DNA from: JAMLJG01 sp035327585
Lineage (GTDB): Bacteria > Verrucomicrobiota > Kiritimatiellia > CAIVKH01
DNA: 44,913 bases
Direction: 5' to 3'
NCBI GenBank assembly: GCA_035327585.1
Contig: DAOLDD010000030.1
Location: forward strand, 1 to 44,913
Shown: piece by piece, positions 1 to 8,705 of the stretch
Numbering within the stretch: the stretch's first letter is position 1
Layout of the letters: each line of letters starts with the position of its first letter
Position numbers and translations under genes: made by a program
Notes under the pieces: generated by a model
Databases searched by the model: none
Seen by the model: only the letters and a program-made list of their open reading frames with translations
Told to the model about the DNA's origin: nothing

Positions 1-122
1 TAATTCTCAAAAGTTTTGTCATGAACCGCTGTAGCGACGGCATTTCATGCCGTCGTATTTGGGCCGACGGGATGCAATCCCGTCGCACAACCAACAGGAC
101 AAAACTTTCGAGAACCACTCTA
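1..122. mobile_element. MITE-like element, copy A (left end cut by window)
   Basis: A short non-coding element of about 120 bp. It contains two perfect hairpins with 9-bp arms: CGACGGCAT/ATGCCGTCG at 35-55 and CGACGGGAT/ATCCCGTCG at 65-85. Its ends are inverted repeats, TTCTCAAAAGTTTTGTC at 4-20 and GACAAAACTTTCGAGAA at 98-114, followed by CCACTCTA. A second copy lies in opposite orientation near 8386-8509. No protein is encoded, so any movement would need a transposase in trans. The right terminus is complete, but the left one seems to lack about 5 bases because the window starts there. Confidence 0.7.
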
Positions 123-300
123 AATCGGCAGGGGCCGGGTGGTGTTTTGTGCCTGGCGCCTGTAGCCCGTGAACTTCTTCACCTGCCGGACAAGCCGGCA
201 GGGGCCGTCGAAACACACGGCGTCTAGCCGGACAAGCCGACGGGGCGGAGGGATCGTTTTCGCGGCGCTCTGGAGGGACACGCGCGAATCGCTGCGCGGG
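123..300. other. Intergenic stretch without a gene
   Basis: This lies between the MITE-like element and the end of the PEGA gene. It holds a short GC-rich inverted motif (TGCCGGACAAGCCGGCA near 183-199) but no convincing ORF, terminator or RNA. Confidence 0.5.
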
Positions 301-1641
301 CTATTGCGCCGGTTCCCGCGCGAGGGGCCGCCGCGAGAGGATCGTGTCGGCGGGAATGTATTCCATCACGCCCGGGCGCGTTTCGAGTTCGATGTCGCCG
401 TTCGGATGTTGGCGTCGCAGCATGCCGGTGCGGAGTCCGGAGGGGCCGGTGCCAATGCGGACCTCGGTGTCCGGCACGAACAACCGCACGAGGCGCTCAT
501 TCAGCGTGGTGGCCTTGCCGACGGTTATCGTGAACCGGCGCGGGGTGTGGCGGTAGCCCGCCTTGGTCAGTTGCAGGGTGTGTTCGCCCTGCGGCAGGTC
601 CGCGATCTGGAGTGGTTCTGAGACAAGTCCCGTCGCGGCGAGCCGCGTGTCGCCGGACTCGCGGCCATTGATGAATACCTTCGCGCCGGCCGGGTCGCTG
701 GTGAGGATGAGGATGCCGCTGTTGAGCTGGAGACGAAATTCCTCAACGGACTTCTCCCCGGCGCGCAGCGTTACCGTGCGGGCGTCGGGCGCATGGCCGC
801 GCGCCTCAACCCGTACGCGCCGCCCGCCCGCGGGCAGGTCGTCGAGGGTCAGCGGAGTGTCCCCGCGATAGGTGTCGTCCACATAGACGCGTCCGCCGGC
901 GGGTTGGCTGATGATTTCCAGCGTGGCGCGCAGCGGGGCCAGCGGCGCGCGAATCGTCTGGCGTTCCCCCGCGCGCAGCGTGAGGTCCTGTTTAAACGGT
1001 TCATGCCCGGCGAGCCGCAGTTCCAGCGTGACGTTCCCGGTGGGCGTGCGCTCCAGCGTCAGCGGCGTTTGTCCGCGCGGCGTGCCGTTAAGCACGACGT
1101 TTGCGCCGGACGGCTGCGAGGTGATTTCCAGCGCGGCGGAATCGGGCACCAGCGCCACCTGCACCTGTTGCGGGATCCGGTCGGCGACGGTCAGTTCCAG
1201 CTCCTTGTCAAAATAGCCGGGGTGCGACACGCGGACGCGGTGCGTGCCGGACGGAAAATCCGCGATGAAAAGCGGTAACGCGCCGCGAAACGCGTTGTTG
1301 ACGTGTACTTCGGCGCCTTCGGGCGTGCCGGTGAAGAGCACGAGCCCTTGAATCTCCTCCAACGTGAGGTCGAGCGCGAGCCGCTGGTCGGCCATCAACG
1401 ATACAGCCCGGCGCGCGGGGCGGAAACCGTCGCGGCGCGCGGTCACGACGTATGAGCCCGGCGCCAGGTCGGTCGCGGTCAGCGGGGAAATGCCCCGAAC
1501 GGCGCCGTCGATCAGGATTTCCGCGCCGGGCGGCGTGGTCGAGACCACGAGCTGCGCCGGTTTGACGCGCTGCGCCTCCGCGTGCGGAAGCAGGCCGGCG
1601 AGCAACAGCGCGGCGAGGGAATGGATCAGTCGCCGGCTCAT
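301..1641 (-). CDS. Exported PEGA-repeat protein of the Tad locus
   Basis: A 446-aa protein with a signal peptide (hydrophobic LAALLLAGLLP, likely cut after HAEA near residue 23). About five tandem PEGA-type beta modules follow, at roughly residues 32-97, 99-168, 171-236, 238-305 and 308-386. Each has a variant of the pattern 'PxGAxVxxNGxxRGxTPLTLxxLPxGxxxVxxxxxGY'. A C-terminal segment of about 60 residues ends the protein. PEGA domains are small surface or periplasmic beta-sandwich modules; a binding or scaffold role is inferred, and no catalytic motif is visible. The start codon overlaps the stop of the upstream FHA gene as ATGA, so the two are translationally coupled. This is the last gene of the pilus operon. 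Confidence 0.85.
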   Translation of the reverse strand: MSRRLIHSLAALLLAGLLPHAEAQRVKPAQLVVSTTPPGAEILIDGAVRGISPLTATDLAPGSYVVTARRDGFRPARRAVSLMADQRLALDLTLEEIQGLVLFTGTPEGAEVHVNNAFRGALPLFIADFPSGTHRVRVSHPGYFDKELELTVADRIPQQVQVALVPDSAALEITSQPSGANVVLNGTPRGQTPLTLERTPTGNVTLELRLAGHEPFKQDLTLRAGERQTIRAPLAPLRATLEIISQPAGGRVYVDDTYRGDTPLTLDDLPAGGRRVRVEARGHAPDARTVTLRAGEKSVEEFRLQLNSGILILTSDPAGAKVFINGRESGDTRLAATGLVSEPLQIADLPQGEHTLQLTKAGYRHTPRRFTITVGKATTLNERLVRLFVPDTEVRIGTGPSGLRTGMLRRQHPNGDIELETRPGVMEYIPADTILSRRPLAREPAQ

Positions 1642-2960
1642 CGCTTGATCCTCCGCTCCACGTCCAGCAGCGTACGCGCGGCGAGCGCGTGTCGTTCGTC
1701 AGCCCGGTCGGGAATCAGTTCACAGATGATACGGAGGTGCCGCGCCGCCGTTTCCCACTCCCGCAGTTTTGCCGCGCGATCCGCCTGGAAGCGGTGGTTC
1801 TCGTATTGCTCCTGCATCGTGCGCCGGCTCTCCTCCAGCCCCGCCACGGCGTCCGCGAAGAAGTCGGGCTTCGGCTCGATCGTCTCGAGGTACCACTGCG
1901 CCTCCTCGAACGAGCGGATCGCGGCGGCGAGGTTGCCGAGGCGAACCTCGCGTTCCGCGAAGAATTTGCGGCCTTGCAGCACCGCGTCACGCGCGAGTTC
2001 GAGCAGTTTTTCCGGCGGCAGCGAAACGGCGGCGAGCCCAAGTTCGTTGCGCGCGAATTCCTCAATCACGCCGCGCGCCCGCGCGAACGCCTCGGGCTCA
2101 ATCCGGTTGAGCACGCGGGTGCGATGAACCCGGCGGTCGAGCATCAGCGTGAGGTCCCAGAGATCGTAGGAATTGGGCGCGACGCCCTGGTACAACTCCG
2201 CGAGTTCGAGCACGCGGCTGCGTTCGATGTCGTTGCGCAAGCTCGCCAGCAGCGCGGCATCCACCCGCTTGCTGCGATCCACGTGCCGGTTCTCCGCGAG
2301 GCTGTCGACGCGGACGGACAACGTGTCGCCTTCGAGTTTCAGTTCGTAGCGGAAAATATTCTGCGGGGAGGCCTGCACCTTTTCGTAGTACAGCTCGAAC
2401 TGGCGGACCGGCGCGACGGTTTGGGTCGGCGGAGGAGCCAGGGCCGCGCGCAACAGGGCGCCCACGCCAGCCAGCGCGACAGTGGCCAGGGCGATCCAAA
2501 GCACCAGGACCGTCAGCCGCGTTTTAGGCGCCTTCGTTTCCCGCACCATCCCCGGTGCGGCGTCCGGCGCGGCGCCGAACCCGAGATTCGGGACCGCGGT
2601 GGCCGGTGCGCTCGCCGGTGCGGCGGGCGGCTGGACCGGGCCGGCGGCTTTTGGGCCGAGCCGGTCGTGGATCACGCGCAACACCGTCTCGCCGATTTCA
2701 ATCGCGTCGCCGACCTTCAGCGGCATCTCCACGATGGGACTGCCGTTGACGAGGGTCGTGTTCGTGCTGCCGAGGTCCGCCACGGCCAGCGTGCCGTCGG
2801 GTTGGAACAGGAAGCGGCAATGATAGCGCGAGAGCGTCGGATCGGTCAGCTCGATGTCGTTCTTGCCCGAACGCCCCACGCGCGCGCCATCCGCCGGTAT
2901 CGTGAACCGTTTGTCCAGGTCCGGCCCGACCTCCACCACGATATGTGCGCCTGCGTCCAT
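1638..2960 (-). CDS. FHA-domain single-pass membrane protein
   Basis: A 440-aa protein. Its N-terminal FHA domain (about residues 5-98) keeps the phosphothreonine-binding signature: GRS at 29-31, SRYH at 44-47 and GSTN at 64-67. A Pro/Ala linker leads to one membrane helix at about 149-172. A long C-terminal region follows, presumably outside the cytoplasm, ending in alpha-helical TPR-like segments. FHA domains bind phosphothreonine peptides, so this could link a Ser/Thr kinase signal to the pilus machine; that link is inferred. The ATG at 2960 is preferred because it begins just before the FHA fold; a GTG at 2981 is an alternative. The gene lies downstream of tadC and overlaps the PEGA gene. 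Confidence 0.85.
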   Translation of the reverse strand: MDAGAHIVVEVGPDLDKRFTIPADGARVGRSGKNDIELTDPTLSRYHCRFLFQPDGTLAVADLGSTNTTLVNGSPIVEMPLKVGDAIEIGETVLRVIHDRLGPKAAGPVQPPAAPASAPATAVPNLGFGAAPDAAPGMVRETKAPKTRLTVLVLWIALATVALAGVGALLRAALAPPPTQTVAPVRQFELYYEKVQASPQNIFRYELKLEGDTLSVRVDSLAENRHVDRSKRVDAALLASLRNDIERSRVLELAELYQGVAPNSYDLWDLTLMLDRRVHRTRVLNRIEPEAFARARGVIEEFARNELGLAAVSLPPEKLLELARDAVLQGRKFFAEREVRLGNLAAAIRSFEEAQWYLETIEPKPDFFADAVAGLEESRRTMQEQYENHRFQADRAAKLREWETAARHLRIICELIPDRADERHALAARTLLDVERRIKR

Positions 2961-3095
2961 GTACGTTCCAGACGATACCACGCACGCCCCGCGCTCGTCA
3001 CGTGATCCGAGACATCATTATTTTGGACGTGTGCCTCCGGGTCCGGTGCGGGAATTCGAGGACGAGGACGGCAGTGAGGGCCGCCGGGAGCATTA

Positions 3096-4022
3096 TCAAA
3101 ACCCCTGCCGCAGCAATTCGAGGATGACGGGGCCGAGCAGGACGATGAAGACGGCGGGGAAGATGAAGGCGACGAGCGGGAAGAGCATTTTGACCGGCGC
3201 TTCCTGGGCGAGTTTTTCCGCGCGCTGGAACCGGCGCACGCGCATCTGGTCGGCCTGGATGCGCAGGATGGAGCCGAGGCTGATGCCGAGTTCGTCGGCC
3301 TGCACCAGCGCGGAGACGACGCTGTTGAGGTCGGATTGCATCGATCGGCGACCGAGGTCGCGCAGCGCGTCGCGCCGTGTTTTCCCGACCTGGATGTCGC
3401 GCAGCATGCGAAGCAGTTCCTCGCCCAGAGCGTCGAGTTTGCGCCGCTCAATGACGCGCCGGATCGCGGTCATGAAGTCGAGCCCCGCCTCGACGGACAG
3501 CGTCAGCAAATCGAGTACGAAGGGCAGGCCGCGCTCAATGACGCGATGGCGCCGCGCGAGCATCTGGCGCAGCCAGCTCGCCGGTTGCAGCGCGAGGAGC
3601 AGCAGGGCCGCCAGGAAAAACAACAATTGGCGTTCCTGCAGCAGGTCGCCCGGCCGCCCGGGGATCGCCGCGAAAACATATGCCAGCAGGCCGATCAAGG
3701 CCGGCCCCGCGAGCAGCGGAACCAACACGCGCAGCGCGAGGTATTCCCGTGCGTTCAGCAGGCCGTCGTAGCCCGCGGCGACCAGGCGTTCGGTCACGCG
3801 CTCCCGCTCACGTGCGAAGGCCGGACGATCAAACCAGCCCGCGACGTTCGGCGCCAGCGGCAGCAGCAGGCGGAACAGCAGCGGCAGCCGCCGCTCCGTG
3901 CGCCGCCCGTCCGCGAGCGTCACGTAGGTGATTTGCGACGCGACGCGCCCGCAATACCACGCGACACCCGTTGCGCCAAGCGCCCACAGGATGCCAATGA
4001 AAATAATGAGCGTGTCATTCAT
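3096..4022 (-). CDS. tadC: Tad pilus inner-membrane platform protein TadC
   Basis: A 308-aa polytopic membrane protein of the T2SSF/GspF family. It starts with a membrane helix (residues 4-22) and has a central helical pair around LLFFLAALLLLALQP. The type II secretion F domain follows, with the cytoplasmic stretch VLDLLTLSVEAGLDF..AIRRVIE and a final C-terminal helix. TadB and TadC are the paired membrane platform that couples the TadA/CpaF ATPase to pilin assembly. The gene follows tadB after a 165-bp gap filled by an inverted repeat, in the usual TadB-TadC order. Confidence 0.9.
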   Translation of the reverse strand: MNDTLIIFIGILWALGATGVAWYCGRVASQITYVTLADGRRTERRLPLLFRLLLPLAPNVAGWFDRPAFARERERVTERLVAAGYDGLLNAREYLALRVLVPLLAGPALIGLLAYVFAAIPGRPGDLLQERQLLFFLAALLLLALQPASWLRQMLARRHRVIERGLPFVLDLLTLSVEAGLDFMTAIRRVIERRKLDALGEELLRMLRDIQVGKTRRDALRDLGRRSMQSDLNSVVSALVQADELGISLGSILRIQADQMRVRRFQRAEKLAQEAPVKMLFPLVAFIFPAVFIVLLGPVILELLRQGF

Positions 4023-4091
4023 GGGTGCACGCCGCGATTATTCCGCTGAAGTTCACAAACACAGCGTACGTGGATGACGTAGCGGTTTGCA

Positions 4092-4168
4092 CCCTCACCC
4101 CAACCCTCTCCCCAGGGAGAGGGAGCCGACCAACACCCTCTCCCCCGGGGAGAGGGCAGGGGTGAGGG
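4092..4168. repeat. CCCTCACCCC inverted repeat, copy 1
   Basis: A long imperfect inverted repeat running from CCCTCACCCC to GGGGTGAGGG, with inner arms CCCTCTCCCC and GGGGAGAGGG. The RNA would fold into an extended hairpin. It sits between tadB and tadC, where it could act as an RNA stability or attenuation element inside the operon. Repeats of this look occur in intergenic regions of many high-GC bacteria. Confidence 0.8.
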
Positions 4169-4187
4169 TTGAAATACTCGAATCATT

Positions 4188-5087
4188 CTACACATCGATG
4201 TTCGTGATTTTTTTGATAACGACGTAACCGATCCATTCGAGGACCACCACGACGGCGAGCATCGCGATGCCGGGGCCGGAGGTGACGAAGGTGGTGATCA
4301 TGACGGGGTCGATCATCGACATGCCGAGCAGCAGCAGGATCGGCAGCAATCCCACCACGATGCCCTGCAACCGGCCCTGCGCGGTGAGCGCGCGGATGCG
4401 GCCCTGTACGCGGTTCCGCTCGCGAATCGTCGCCGCGATGTTCTCAAACACCTCGGTCAACTGGCCGCCGGTGAGACGCGCGACCTCCACCGCGCGCACG
4501 GTGAGCGTGAGGTCCTCGCTGCCGACGCGCTGGTCCATCTGGTCCAGCGCATCCTCAAACCGCACGCCGACGCGCGTCTGGTGCAGGAACATGCCGAATT
4601 CCTGCGCGATCGGGTTCTGCCCCTCCTTGACCACGGTTTCAAACGCCTGCAGCAGGCTGAACCCCGCCTTGAGCGCGTTGCTCATGCGCAGCAGCGCGTC
4701 GACGAGCTGGTCGTTGAAGCGCTGGCGCCGCCGCTCGCGCAGCATCCGCAGCAGCACCGTCGGCGCGCGCAAAGCCGCGAGCCCCGCCGCGAGCCCGAAG
4801 AACAGCCCGGTGCCGAGGCCCCGCGCGGTGGAGAGGTCGCCGAACGCCAGGAAGGCCGCGAGGAAAAGGCCAATCGCCCCGATGCGCGCGAATTCGAGCA
4901 CGCGCCGCGGCGGGATGAAGAGGAAGACGTCCTCCAACTGGCGCGCCGTATCCTCCGCGTGCAGGTCGGCGTATTGGTCCATCGCCTCGCGGATGCCGCG
5001 CAGCAGCACGTAGCCGAGCCCGCCGAAGCAGAGGCCGAACAGCAGGCACGCGAGCCAGAAGATCGGGCTTATGACGGGGCCGTCCAT
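4188..5087 (-). CDS. tadB: Tad pilus inner-membrane platform protein TadB
   Basis: A 299-aa membrane protein with helices near residues 7-29, 69-90, 230-260 and 265-290. The T2SSF domain (about 115-255) includes LRMSNALKAGFSLLQAFE, the typical helical start of this domain, and LRVSxx-like segments around LTVRAVEVARLTGGQLTE. It works with TadC and the CpaF ATPase in Flp pilus assembly. The gene overlaps the end of the CpaF gene by 19 bases, which suggests coupled translation. Confidence 0.9.
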   Translation of the reverse strand: MDGPVISPIFWLACLLFGLCFGGLGYVLLRGIREAMDQYADLHAEDTARQLEDVFLFIPPRRVLEFARIGAIGLFLAAFLAFGDLSTARGLGTGLFFGLAAGLAALRAPTVLLRMLRERRRQRFNDQLVDALLRMSNALKAGFSLLQAFETVVKEGQNPIAQEFGMFLHQTRVGVRFEDALDQMDQRVGSEDLTLTVRAVEVARLTGGQLTEVFENIAATIRERNRVQGRIRALTAQGRLQGIVVGLLPILLLLGMSMIDPVMITTFVTSGPGIAMLAVVVVLEWIGYVVIKKITNIDV

Positions 5088-6793
5088 GATGCGGGATCAA
5101 ACATGCGGTGGTCGATTTTCATGCCGCGCGCGGCCATGTCCTCCACGAACGTCGGCACGGAGCCGGTGGGCTTGAAGTCGCCGGTCACCCGCCCGCGCGC
5201 ATCCACGCCGGTTTGCTGGAAGGCGAAGATGTCCTGCATCGTGATCTGGTCGCCCTCGAGGCCGACCACTTCGGTGATGCGCGCGATCTTGCGCGAGCCG
5301 TCGCTGTAGCGCGAGGTGTGCACGATCAAATGGATCGCCGCGCCAATTTGTTCGCGGATCGCGCGGACAGGCAGTTCCAGGCCCGACATCAGCACCATCG
5401 TTTCCAGGCGCGAGATCACGTCGCGCGGCGCGTTCGCGTGCACCGTGGTGAGCGAGCCCTCGTGGCCGGTGTTCATCGCCTGCAACATGTCCAGCGCCTC
5501 GCCGCCGCGGCACTCGCCGACGACGATGCGGTCCGGCCGCATGCGCAGCGCGTTGCGCACGAGGTCGCGGATGGTGATCGCGCCGCGGCCCTCGATATTC
5601 GGCGGGCGCGCCTCAAGGCGGATCACGTGCGCCTGGCTGAGGCGCAGTTCCGCCGCGTCCTCGATGGTGAGGATGCGCTCGGTGTCCGGGATGTAGCTGC
5701 TGACGACATTGAGCAGCGTGGTTTTGCCGGAGCCGGTGCCGCCGGAAACGACGATGTTCTTGCGGAGGCGGACCGAGGCCTCAAGGAAACGCGCCATGTC
5801 GCGGCTGAACGAGCCGAGCTTGATCAGGTCGTCCACGCGGAACGGCTCCGCGGAAAATTTACGGATCGTCAGGCATGGCCCCGTCAGGCTGAGCGGCGGG
5901 ATGATGGCGTTCACGCGCGAACCGTCGGGCAGGCGCGCGTCGACGTACGGCTGGCTCTCGTCGATGCGGCGTCCAATCGGCGCAACGATGCGCTCGACGA
6001 TCGCGTGCACGGAGTCGGCGTCGAGGAAGGCGCGCCCGGTGAGTTCAAGGCGGCCCTCGCGTTCGATGTACACCTGCTCGGGTCCGTTCACCATGATTTC
6101 GGTGACGCGCGGGTCGGCGAGCAGGTCTTCCAACGGGCCGAGGCCGACGGCTTCGTCGAACACCTCCTTCGCCAGTTCGTTGGAGTCAATATGGAGCGGC
6201 AACCGCGCGCGCGCCTCGCCGACGATGTCGCCGATGGTCTTCTGGACGCGGTTTCGGAGGTCCGCCACGTCGATGCGGCTCGCCGTGAGCCGTTTCAATT
6301 CGAGCCGCTTCATCAACTCCGTGTGGATCTGGCGTTTGATCGCGCGCCGCGAATCGCCGTCGGCATTTCCAGGCGTCGGCGCCGGCGCGGGCGCCGCGAG
6401 CGGCGGCGCTGGTGGAGGTGGTGGGGCTGGCTGCTGGACGGGCGGGGTCGGAGGCGGCCCCTCCGCCTCGTCGTAGAAGACGGGTTGCGGTGCGGTGCGC
6501 TGGAACGTGAGGATGTAGGGGCCGATCGTGATGCGCTGTCCGTCGCGCAGTCGGACGCGGCCCGAAATCGGCGCCCCGTCAACGAGTGTGCCGCCGGTTC
6601 CCGCGAGGTCCTCGATCCAGTCGCCCTGGCCCATCAGGGTCAGCACGGCGTGGCGCCACGCGACGGCGGGGTCGGGCAGGAGCAGCGTATTGCCCTCTTC
6701 GGAGCCGATCGTATAGACGCCGGGTCGGACGTCGAAGTGGTGCTCGGGCCGGCCCGGCCGTTGCAGCGCGATTTGGATCATGCCGTCCGACAT
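5069..6793 (-). CDS. cpaF: FHA-CpaF/TadA fusion: pilus assembly ATPase
   Basis: A 574-aa protein. The C-terminal two-thirds is a secretion ATPase of the CpaF/TadA type. The Walker A motif GGTGSGKTT is at 351-359; an acidic box follows at 376-379, and the RIVVGECRGGEALDMLQAMN segment, characteristic of CpaF, at 422-441. It hydrolyses ATP to drive pilin assembly through TadB/TadC. The N-terminal ~100 residues form an FHA-like domain, joined by a Pro/Ala-rich linker (113-142). The FHA part is degenerate: IGS replaces the usual GR, AWRH replaces SRxH, and GTGGT replaces GSTNGT. Phosphopeptide binding is therefore doubtful. The gene starts 7 bases after cpaB and overlaps tadB. It is longer than a typical CpaF (about 400-480 aa) because of the fused domain. 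Confidence 0.93.
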   Translation of the reverse strand: MSDGMIQIALQRPGRPEHHFDVRPGVYTIGSEEGNTLLLPDPAVAWRHAVLTLMGQGDWIEDLAGTGGTLVDGAPISGRVRLRDGQRITIGPYILTFQRTAPQPVFYDEAEGPPPTPPVQQPAPPPPPAPPLAAPAPAPTPGNADGDSRRAIKRQIHTELMKRLELKRLTASRIDVADLRNRVQKTIGDIVGEARARLPLHIDSNELAKEVFDEAVGLGPLEDLLADPRVTEIMVNGPEQVYIEREGRLELTGRAFLDADSVHAIVERIVAPIGRRIDESQPYVDARLPDGSRVNAIIPPLSLTGPCLTIRKFSAEPFRVDDLIKLGSFSRDMARFLEASVRLRKNIVVSGGTGSGKTTLLNVVSSYIPDTERILTIEDAAELRLSQAHVIRLEARPPNIEGRGAITIRDLVRNALRMRPDRIVVGECRGGEALDMLQAMNTGHEGSLTTVHANAPRDVISRLETMVLMSGLELPVRAIREQIGAAIHLIVHTSRYSDGSRKIARITEVVGLEGDQITMQDIFAFQQTGVDARGRVTGDFKPTGSVPTFVEDMAARGMKIDHRMFDPASWTAPS

Positions 6794-6800
6794 GGATTCC

Positions 6801-7604
6801 TCACAGGTCCTTCTTCATGCGGATGAATTGCTGGCGGTAGCGGTTCAACTCGGGCAGCTTGCTTTCGATATGCTCGAAGTTCACCTCGGGCATGTCCTTC
6901 ACGAAGCCGAGATCCTCCGGGTTGCGCAGCGAGAGGGTGAGCTGGCCTTTCACGGTCTGCGCGAACACGAGCAGCTCCGCCTCGCGCGGCGTAACCTCCA
7001 GCGTGACGGTGCCGTAGCCGCCCGACGCCTGCGCCCACGCGTCGTTCATCAATTCGTTGCGCGCGAGGCGCTGCCCGGTCGCGAGCACGGTGACGTCCTG
7101 CAATACGGTGAGCGTGACCGACTCCGTCTCGCCGGGCCGGCTGCGCGCGGGGAACGTGAACGTGCCGAGGATGTCCACGCGGTCGCTCGGCTGCACGAGC
7201 CCGCTGACGGCGGCCGGGCCGGCGACGGAAATCGAGATCGCGCGCAGGCCGGGATTGATCATGGGCGCCAGGCCGGAGCGGCCGCGCTCGGGCAACTGCA
7301 CGTAGGACCACATCAGCGGATCGTTGCGGCGCAGGCTGAACTGCAGCTTCTTGTTGATGATCGTGTTGAGGTCCTCCGGGCGGAAGACGTTTTCCCCGAC
7401 GGCGGCCTTGTAGACGGTCCGGCGGCCGAGGTCCTCGAATTGCAGCATGGTGCCCGCCGGCAGGTCGCGCGCCGCCGCGATGACCTGGATCTTTTCGGCG
7501 CCCGCATACAGCTTGTCGCGCTCGTTGCGCAGGTATTGGCTGGTCAGCAAAAACGCCGCCACGCCGATGAGGATCGAGACGAGGAGGACGATGCGTTGTT
7601 TCAT
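6801..7604 (-). CDS. cpaB: Flp pilus assembly protein CpaB/RcpC
   Basis: A 267-aa protein with an N-terminal membrane anchor (about residues 5-22), then a SAF-type domain with VIAAARDLPAGTMLQFEDL at about 41-59. A second beta-rich domain carries ISISVAGPAAVSGLVQPSDRVDILGTF near 125-151, typical of the RcpC/CpaB family. It acts in the periplasm, where it is thought to help the outer-membrane channel of the Tad system. ATG at 7604 was chosen because it directly precedes the anchor; the reading frame extends further upstream without homology. It starts 16 bases after the preceding gene. Confidence 0.88.
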   Translation of the reverse strand: MKQRIVLLVSILIGVAAFLLTSQYLRNERDKLYAGAEKIQVIAAARDLPAGTMLQFEDLGRRTVYKAAVGENVFRPEDLNTIINKKLQFSLRRNDPLMWSYVQLPERGRSGLAPMINPGLRAISISVAGPAAVSGLVQPSDRVDILGTFTFPARSRPGETESVTLTVLQDVTVLATGQRLARNELMNDAWAQASGGYGTVTLEVTPREAELLVFAQTVKGQLTLSLRNPEDLGFVKDMPEVNFEHIESKLPELNRYRQQFIRMKKDL

Positions 7605-7620
7605 GGGATTTCGCTCCGGT

Positions 7621-8400
7621 TCATTCCGTGAGGCCGCGCGACCCACGTTGGTGGGCGAGCATAAGGCGGGTTCCGGCCTCGTGGCCAGTGGATTCAACGC
7701 GGACCAGCAACAGCGCCGGTCCACGCGTCAGCGCGACGAGGCCCGCGCCGGCGGTCTCCGCGCGCCAGCCGGCTTCCGTCAGGCGCAGGCGGTAGAAGGC
7801 CAGCACGTCGTCCGGCGACGCGGCGGCGGATGACGCCTGGAGTTCGAGGCCCGCGGCGCGGTCCGCGAGATACAGGCCCGGCGTGCTGCCGGGATAGGGC
7901 GGTACGGCGTCGAGCAGGTGACGCGGTGCGGCGAGCGAGGCGCGCCAGTCGGCGAAGGATTGGCGGACGAGGAAAACGTGCGCGTACCGGCCTTCGGCGG
8001 GCGCGACCAGGAAACGCAGGACCTGCTGGTCCACGCTGGCGATGCCCCATCCTCCCGCGTGTCCGCCCCCGAACCACGCCGCGCCGCCCGCGCGCTCGAC
8101 GCGTAACTGCAGCGCGTCCCACACCTCGCGCACCGATCGCGCCGTGCCCCACACTTCGATGGACGCCGCGCCGCCGTTGATCGAAAGGTCCGCCGTGTAG
8201 GCCCGGCTCCAGCCCGGCTCGCCCGGTTGAAGCAGCGCGCCGCGCCCCCCGCCCCCGAACAACTGGAAGACGCGCGCGTGGACGGACGGCAGAAGCAGGA
8301 TACACGCTGCGAAAACCGCGGCCAGACTCGCGATACGGCGGGAGGCGCCGCGAGAGGCCACCTTGACCCGGCCGGAGTGATTATCGCGGTTCTCAAACAT
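7621..8400 (-). CDS. Unrecognised exported protein of the Tad operon
   Basis: A 259-aa protein I do not recognise. It has a hydrophobic signal segment (residues 23-37) and a probable cut after SVHA near 42, then a Gly-rich start to the mature chain. The C-terminal ~90 residues, beginning VPPYPGSTPGLY, contain DDVLAFYRLRLTEAGWR. This pattern, a proline-rich entry and then 'FYxxxLxxxGW', occurs in many small exported proteins of unknown function. Its place immediately before cpaB suggests an envelope role in pilus assembly. The start is uncertain: ATG 8400 lies inside the terminus of a MITE-like element, and an in-frame GTG lies about 13 codons downstream. Confidence 0.6.
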   Translation of the reverse strand: MFENRDNHSGRVKVASRGASRRIASLAAVFAACILLLPSVHARVFQLFGGGGRGALLQPGEPGWSRAYTADLSINGGAASIEVWGTARSVREVWDALQLRVERAGGAAWFGGGHAGGWGIASVDQQVLRFLVAPAEGRYAHVFLVRQSFADWRASLAAPRHLLDAVPPYPGSTPGLYLADRAAGLELQASSAAASPDDVLAFYRLRLTEAGWRAETAGAGLVALTRGPALLLVRVESTGHEAGTRLMLAHQRGSRGLTE

Positions 8401-8509
8401 TTTGCCTGGTTGGGTGTAGCGACGGGATTGCATCCCGTCGGCCCGAACCCGACGGCATGAAATGCCGTCGCTACAGCGATTCATGACAAAACTTTCGAGA
8501 ACTACTCTA
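8386..8509. mobile_element. MITE-like element, copy B (inverted relative to copy A)
   Basis: The second copy of the double-hairpin element, in reverse orientation to copy A. Hairpins are CGACGGGAT/ATCCCGTCG at 8420-8440 and CGACGGCAT/ATGCCGTCG at 8450-8470. The right terminus, GACAAAACTTTCGAGAA plus CTACTCTA, is at 8485-8509. The left terminus (GGTTCTCAAACATTTTGCC, 8388-8406) has diverged and includes the assigned start codon of the adjoining gene. Confidence 0.75.
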
Positions 8510-8522
8510 GCCCCAAAATTGC

Positions 8523-8630
8523 CCCTCACCCCCGCCCTCTCCCGCTTGCCTCGGCGAAGCGGAGCGAAGACGGGCAGGGAGAGGGTGTTCGCTTTCCCCC
8601 TCTCCCCGGGGGAGAGGGTTGGGGTGAGGG
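8523..8630. repeat. CCCTCACCCC inverted repeat, copy 2
   Basis: Same family as copy 1, here with an extra segment (GCTTGCCTCGGCGAAGCGG and following bases, about 8544-8575) also found in copy 3. It lies directly next to the MITE-like element, so the 305-bp gap between the TadE-like gene and the next gene is almost entirely repeat sequence. Confidence 0.8.
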
Positions 8631-8705
8631 CTCGCGTCATGGCGTAATCAAACTTTTGCTCCGGCGGGGCAAGTCCGCCGGGGGCCACGCGCTCCGGTAC
8701 CGGGT

